A stretch of 33,439 nt of DNA, from positions 1 to 33,439 of the forward strand of contig JAFRYG010000053.1 of NCBI GenBank assembly GCA_017441205.1, written 5' to 3'. This DNA is from Pseudomonadota bacterium (GTDB lineage: Bacteria > Myxococcota_A > Bradymonadia > UBA4248). Below the pieces are notes generated by a model that saw only the letters and a program-made list of their open reading frames with translations, ran no database searches and had not been told where the DNA came from. A program made the translations under genes and the position numbers. How positions within the stretch are numbered: the first letter of the stretch is position 1; every line of letters starts with the position of its first letter. This document shows positions 29,925 to 33,439 of the stretch, piece by piece.

Positions 29925-31688
29925 TTATTTGGGGGTGATGGCAACCATCAGATTGTTCCACTGGAGAAACAGATCCAGATTCTGTGTATATTTGCGGTTC
30001 ATCGGATCGTCTGCAAATATATTATTATTTTCTTTGTCATATCCATACACTGTTATCCAATGTCCATTATTGGTCCAGTATTTGCCGACATGCATGCACA
30101 GAACATATCCGCCTGCCTTTAGGGTGTTGACGAGAACCTCTTTTTCCAGTTTGTGTGTATCTGCAGGTTCATTTTTGCCCTTGCAGTGTCCCAGCGTCTG
30201 CGCACCGGCAATATTCCCGCACTGCGTATCGTATCCTTTACATTTTAATCCATAGCTGCTGGCGATGCTGCAGAATCTGTCCATGACACCGCCGGATGAA
30301 CTCATGTATTTGTCGCCGACAAGCGGTGGCGTGACTTCCTTTTTGCCTGTTAATGCCGTAATGACATTTGCCAGAGAGGTCGGTCCGCATCCATCCGAAG
30401 AAATTGATTTGTCTCCCAGGTAAGGATGGGTCGCCCAGCGAGGATCGCCTTGCGTGTAATTTATGGTACTGCCGGTACACCACTCATATTTGGGAACATC
30501 GATGCCATTGGTTTTTAAGCGGCTCTCGGGCAAAAAGCAGGGTTTGCCGTCGATTTTGACCTGATACCAGGCCTGGCTGCCTTCCGATTTATTTTTGTTG
30601 ACCTTTGCCAAAAGCCTGAATGAATCTCCGGCTTTGACATCCTTGACTTTTTGTGCAGGCTCAGTGCCACCGCTCAGTCCGCTTGTATGATCCGAATTGA
30701 CGAGGTCATGGAAACATCCGGAGGCTGAAGTGTTTTTATTGTGGCAACTTTCCCCCATCATATTTCTGTTCTGCGGGCTTCGGCGGCAAATCACAGGCCC
30801 GCCCTCCGTAATCGTCCCCATGGGAACAGTATCGACACATTTTCCTTCCTTACATTCCTGCTTGTCATTGCAGGTTCCGCAGTTGACCATAGTGCCGCAT
30901 CCGTCGTCAGCATTGCCGCACGTTGCCCCAAGGTCTTTGCATGTTTTTGGGGTACAGTTGTCGACGCAAACGCCTTCTGTGCACGTCTGGTTCTCTTCGC
31001 ACCCTCCGCATTCGAGTTCCTTTCCGCAGCCATCGTCTGCTTTTCCACATGCAATATTGAGTTCTTCGCACGTTTTGGAGGTACATAAGGTTGAGGGGTC
31101 CACGCACTGGCCGTCGTGGCAAATCAGGTTGTCATTGCAGGTTCCGCAGTTGATCGTACCACCGCATCCGTTGTCTGTATCGCCGCATGCAATACTGAGT
31201 TCTTCGCACGTTTTGGGGGTACATCCGGCTGCATCCACGCACTTGCCGTCCTTGCAGGTCAGGTCGCCATCGCAGGTTCCGCAGCTGAGTTTACCACCGC
31301 ATCCGTCGTCTGCATCGCCGCACGAAGCCCCAAGGTCTTTGCAGGTTTTGGGGACGCAGTCAGTCGGCTTGACACACTGGCCATGGACGCAGGCCAGCCC
31401 CAATTCACAAGTACCGCAGTAGATTTCATTGCCGCATCCGTCACTGGCTGGGCCGCAGGCAACGTCGATCTCTTTGCAGGTTTTGGCGGTGCACTTGGCA
31501 TCCTTATCTTTGTCTTTGTCGGTATCTGTATCTGTCGGTGTTTTATCCTGCGGCGTTTCTTCATTGCCTACATCTTGCATGTGCACATCTTCCAGCTCGG
31601 GCGTGGTTTCGTCACAGCCGGCAAAAGCTATGGAAACGGCTGCAATGACAAGGAAAATGAAATGTTTTGATTTGTTCGCAGAGGTCAT
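29925..31688 (-). CDS. Cys-rich lipoprotein with SH3-like and C39-like peptidase domains
   Basis: 587 residues; ATG at 31688 with RBS GGAG. Lipobox FAGC, Cys25, with Asp at +2. An acidic Asp/Lys/Thr linker leads to five CTPKTC...DGCG...CGTC modules, the same kind as in the adjacent GH-like protein. An SH3b-like domain follows (about 340-400; VKAGDSFRLLAKV, WYQVKIDGKPCFLPESRL). The C-terminal 170 residues resemble the peptidase C39-like/papain-like fold: YTQGDPRW, DGCGPTSLANV (Cys434), GHWITVYGYD (His543) and FADDPMN (Asp560 or Asp561). This is the SH3 plus Cys-protease layout common in secreted wall- or peptide-cleaving enzymes. First gene of a two-gene minus-strand unit. Confidence 0.88.
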   Translation of the reverse strand: MTSANKSKHFIFLVIAAVSIAFAGCDETTPELEDVHMQDVGNEETPQDKTPTDTDTDKDKDKDAKCTAKTCKEIDVACGPASDGCGNEIYCGTCELGLACVHGQCVKPTDCVPKTCKDLGASCGDADDGCGGKLSCGTCDGDLTCKDGKCVDAAGCTPKTCEELSIACGDTDNGCGGTINCGTCNDNLICHDGQCVDPSTLCTSKTCEELNIACGKADDGCGKELECGGCEENQTCTEGVCVDNCTPKTCKDLGATCGNADDGCGTMVNCGTCNDKQECKEGKCVDTVPMGTITEGGPVICRRSPQNRNMMGESCHNKNTSASGCFHDLVNSDHTSGLSGGTEPAQKVKDVKAGDSFRLLAKVNKNKSEGSQAWYQVKIDGKPCFLPESRLKTNGIDVPKYEWCTGSTINYTQGDPRWATHPYLGDKSISSDGCGPTSLANVITALTGKKEVTPPLVGDKYMSSSGGVMDRFCSIASSYGLKCKGYDTQCGNIAGAQTLGHCKGKNEPADTHKLEKEVLVNTLKAGGYVLCMHVGKYWTNNGHWITVYGYDKENNNIFADDPMNRKYTQNLDLFLQWNNLMVAITPK

Positions 31689-31851
31689 ATGGCTATCTCC
31701 TTATGGTTGCTCCAGGTAGATTTTTGATGATTTCGATTATCTGCCAGCGTAATGCTGCTGAAGACGGTAATTGTCGATAAAATGGGTGGAAAGATTCCGC
31801 TGAATTGGCCGGTGTGGCTTCCAAACCACTTCCGGTGGCGTGAGTTCAACA

Positions 31852-31897
31852 ATGATAGAATGATTTCAATCCGTTGTAAACGGGATTGGGATTGAAA
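31852..31897 (-). promoter_or_regulatory. Promoter and operator-like repeat for the C39/GH unit
   Basis: On the minus strand TTTACA (31880-31875), 17 bp, TATCAT (31857-31852). The perfect inverted repeat TTTCAATCC (31864-31872) / GGATTGAAA (31889-31897) brackets the -35 box, as expected for a regulator site. The leader to ATG 31688 is about 155 nt. Confidence 0.5.
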
Positions 31898-31936
31898 ATT
31901 TTGAACTTTTTTTTTCATCCTGTGCGTTAAAAAAAC

Positions 31937-32044
31937 GCGTATTTTGCGAAGCAAAATAGCGGTTTTGGCGAGCTGCAGCGGCATTCGCAGAAATGGCGCA
32001 AGGCGAGCAGGCATGGTCGTATGCGCATCGCGCATAGACATGCC
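31937..32044 (+). repeat. Pair of bulged-GTAT hairpins (copies 11 and 12)
   Basis: Copy 11 (31937-31960): GC, bulged G31939, TATTTTGC, loop GAA, full complement; read on the minus strand it is followed by seven T and could terminate. Copy 12 (32010-32044): GGCATG, extra bulged G32016, TC, bulged G32019, TATGCGC, loop ATC, full complement. Between them lies GC-rich sequence with no clear palindrome. Confidence 0.8.
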
Positions 32045-32141
32045 CATAAATATAAATATGATAATGCAGAGCGTATCAGATGTATTAAATTGTTGTGTTT
32101 GTTGATATGTATAAATATATATTTTATTTTGCCGGTGCGCC

Positions 32142-32201
32142 GCCTATGGCCTTTGGGCCATACGGCCGGCGATCTGTCGCTATGGCCATTTGGCCATACG
32201 C
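32142..32201 (-). repeat. Pair of bulged-GTAT hairpins (copies 13 and 14)
   Basis: Copy 13 (32142-32166): GCC, TATGGCC, loop TTTG, GGCCATA, unpaired C32163, GGC. Copy 14 (32179-32201): GC, TATGGCC, loop ATTT, GGCCATA, unpaired C32199, GC. Same inner stem, different loops and outer arms; minus orientation. The rest of 31898-32315 holds no gene. Confidence 0.8.
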
Positions 32202-32315
32202 GCCAGAACAATAGGATGTTTCATAAAACGACAGAAAGAAATTACGGGCAGATGGCTGCAGTACATATTGCAGGGAATCGTGACCGTACCCCTGGAATCC
32301 CGGACAAAACTGGTA

Positions 32316-32343
32316 TTGAACTCATGGACGTATGTGGTATAAG
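32316..32343 (+). promoter_or_regulatory. Promoter for the AgmX/PglI-type lipoprotein
   Basis: TTGAAC (32316-32321), 16 bp, TATAAG (32338-32343), with a GC-rich discriminator (GCCC) like the stable-RNA promoters of this window. The leader to ATG 32425 is about 75 nt. Confidence 0.55.
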
Positions 32344-32424
32344 GCCCTATGGTTACTCTTTTGAGTAAGTGCAGAACGCAACTGGTGGTGTTTCCACGGT
32401 ATTTTCCTGTCAGGAGTCAATGAT

Positions 32425-33192
32425 ATGAAACGAGTGAAATTTTATGGTTTATTGTCATTAGCCGCTTTCTTTTTGTTTGCAGGATGTTCGACGACATCGC
32501 AGAATACCAGGAAAACATCAGATTCTGCAGTGAGCAGAGCTTCGATACAGGAAGTGGTCAAAAGTCACAGCAGTGAGATCCGCAACTGTTATGAAGCTGA
32601 GCTGCTGGACAACAAGAATTTGAGAGGCAGAATCGGGCTGTCCTGGAGCATTTTGCCCAATGGTTCCGTCGCAGATGTCGCGATTAAAGAGAATACCCTG
32701 AACAATCAGGCCGTCGAAAGCTGCGTCATGGATAACGTAAGACAGTGGAAATTCCCGGCATATGAAGCCAAGTCCAACCGTGACAAGACTGCCGTGGATT
32801 ATCCGTTTGAGTTCGACAATTCTGAAGAACTTGCGGCAGAAGCCAAAAAACCGAAAGAGGAGGAAGAAGATTCTTCAAGTTCAGCGATTTCCTATGTGCT
32901 TGACAGGGATGTTGTTGATAACGCCGTTGCGGAACATACCAAAGAACTGATGACCTGTTATTCAAACGAGCTCAAAACGAATAAAGGACTCAGGGGAGTC
33001 ATTACGGTTTCTTGGACTGTGAAGGGGGACGGGTCTGTCGGTGATGCAAAAGTGACGGACACTACCATGGAGAATCAGAACGTGGAGAACTGCATTCTGG
33101 ATTCCATCAATAAATGGAAGTTCCCTGCGACCGGCACACCCGCTCCCGTCGTTCATCCGTTTGAATTCGAACCGGCATCCAGAAGAAGATAA
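32425..33192 (+). CDS. Lipoprotein with two AgmX/PglI C-terminal-type domains
   Basis: 255 residues; RBS CAGGAG before ATG 32425. Lipobox FAGC, Cys21. It contains two homologous copies of a TonB-like module, about residues 40-130 and 160-250. Each starts with a helix (VVKSHSSEIRNCYEAEL; AVAEHTKELMTCYSNEL), then G-x-I-x-L/V-S-W, NGSVADV or DGSVGDA, a conserved Cys (ESCVMD; ENCILD) and WKFP. Each copy has two Cys in the same places, likely one disulfide. A Glu-rich linker joins them. This AgmX/PglI C-terminal domain is widespread in myxobacteria, named from gliding-motility proteins, but isolated lipoprotein versions have no established role. Probably periplasmic or outer-membrane. Confidence 0.88.
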   Translation: MKRVKFYGLLSLAAFFLFAGCSTTSQNTRKTSDSAVSRASIQEVVKSHSSEIRNCYEAELLDNKNLRGRIGLSWSILPNGSVADVAIKENTLNNQAVESCVMDNVRQWKFPAYEAKSNRDKTAVDYPFEFDNSEELAAEAKKPKEEEEDSSSSAISYVLDRDVVDNAVAEHTKELMTCYSNELKTNKGLRGVITVSWTVKGDGSVGDAKVTDTTMENQNVENCILDSINKWKFPATGTPAPVVHPFEFEPASRRR

Positions 33193-33208
33193 ACTGTGGT
33201 GCGGTAAT

Positions 33209-33259
33209 TGAATTATTTAGTAAAAATAATTTGACGAACGGTCGGTTGACGCGTATAAG
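33209..33259 (+). promoter_or_regulatory. Second stable-RNA promoter
   Basis: TTGACG (33231-33236), 17 bp, TATAAG (33254-33259), GC-rich discriminator GCCGCC; identical boxes and spacing to the tRNA promoter at 16792. An AT-rich palindrome (AATTATTT/AAATAATT) sits directly upstream, as an UP element or the terminator of the lipoprotein gene. Confidence 0.7.
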
Positions 33260-33439
33260 GCCGCCTCGTTCGACGGAGCCGCAAGGTTCTGCGACAGAAT
33301 TGAAAACCGAAGAAGAGAGAGAAACAAGAAGCAGAAGTGCGAGCCTAAATAAGATACGGGGTATGGGTAATACCCTGTAAAGACGTGACGTGTCACGTCT
33401 CTAAAAACACAAGTAAGGACGTCCGGTTCGGACGTCTCA
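33260..33439 (+). other. Leader of a stable RNA (possibly an rRNA operon), cut by window end
   Basis: No reading frame. CGTTCGACGG matches CGTTCGATGG at the same place after the tRNA promoter. ATTGAAAACCGAAGAAG resembles the antitermination-type segment of rRNA leaders. Three hairpins follow: GGGTAT/ATACCC (about 33360-33377), GACGTGAC/GTCACGTC (about 33383-33401) and GACGTCCG/CGGACGTC (about 33419-33437). No tRNA occurs in 180 nt, which favours an rRNA operon; the mature RNA is outside the window. Confidence 0.4.

Noticed and set aside
31685..32047. 120-codon minus-strand frame between 31685 and 32047
   Set aside because: It reads through hairpin copies 11 and 12 and the promoter/operator region, and overlaps the start of the C39-like gene. 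No coding signature.

Overview
The window looks like a chromosomal stretch of a mid-GC, diderm, myxobacterium-like bacterium (Myxococcota / Bradymonadota type). The evidence is six proteins ending in a MYXO-CTERM-like tail (Cys, short linker, one hydrophobic helix, Arg cluster), many lipoproteins with Cys-rich repeat modules, a lipoprotein with two AgmX/PglI C-terminal domains, and a PEGA/TPR-like membrane protein. Species-level placement is not possible from the sequence alone.

Layout. 1-5854: the 3' end of a secreted protein, a small Cys-rich lipoprotein coupled to an RNB-family exoribonuclease, a P-loop protein of unknown role, and a TPR/PEGA-like membrane protein. 6083-16754: four tandem paralogues, each with lipobox, SpoIID/LytB-type domain, golvesin-like domain, 3 to 6 eight-Cys modules, a second golvesin-like domain and a MYXO-CTERM-like tail. 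16792-17355: a stable-RNA promoter, five tRNA genes (His-Arg-Lys-Leu-Lys) and a terminator. 17433-17771: structured sequence without a gene. 17772-19510: yggS-like and pdxA-like genes overlapping by 4 bp. 19600-23536 (minus): two SLH-domain, Cys-rich, MYXO-CTERM-like paralogues. 23875-27243: a Cys-rich metallophosphoesterase lipoprotein with a propeller-like repeat tail. 27295-31688 (minus): two lipoproteins sharing one kind of Cys-rich module, one with a GH-A-like hydrolase domain and one with an SH3-like plus C39-like cysteine-peptidase domain. 32425-33192: an AgmX/PglI-type lipoprotein. The window ends in a second strong stable-RNA promoter and a structured leader.

Most of the accessory content is cell-surface material: cell-wall-acting or wall-binding domains (SpoIID, SLH, C39-like, GH-like) on Cys-rich stalks, held by lipidation, by a MYXO-CTERM-like tail, or apparently by both. 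It reads as an envelope-remodelling or surface-display island; that functional reading is inference.

The most unusual signal is not a gene. Five intergenic spots carry 14 short hairpins whose stem sequences differ widely but are self-complementary, and all share one detail: a single bulged G directly 5' of TAT on one arm, paired with ATA (10 copies) or AAA (4 copies) on the other. They come in closely spaced same-orientation pairs or a foursome. I do not recognise this as a named repeat family; it resembles REP/RAYT or attC-like DNA in being conserved by structure more than by sequence.
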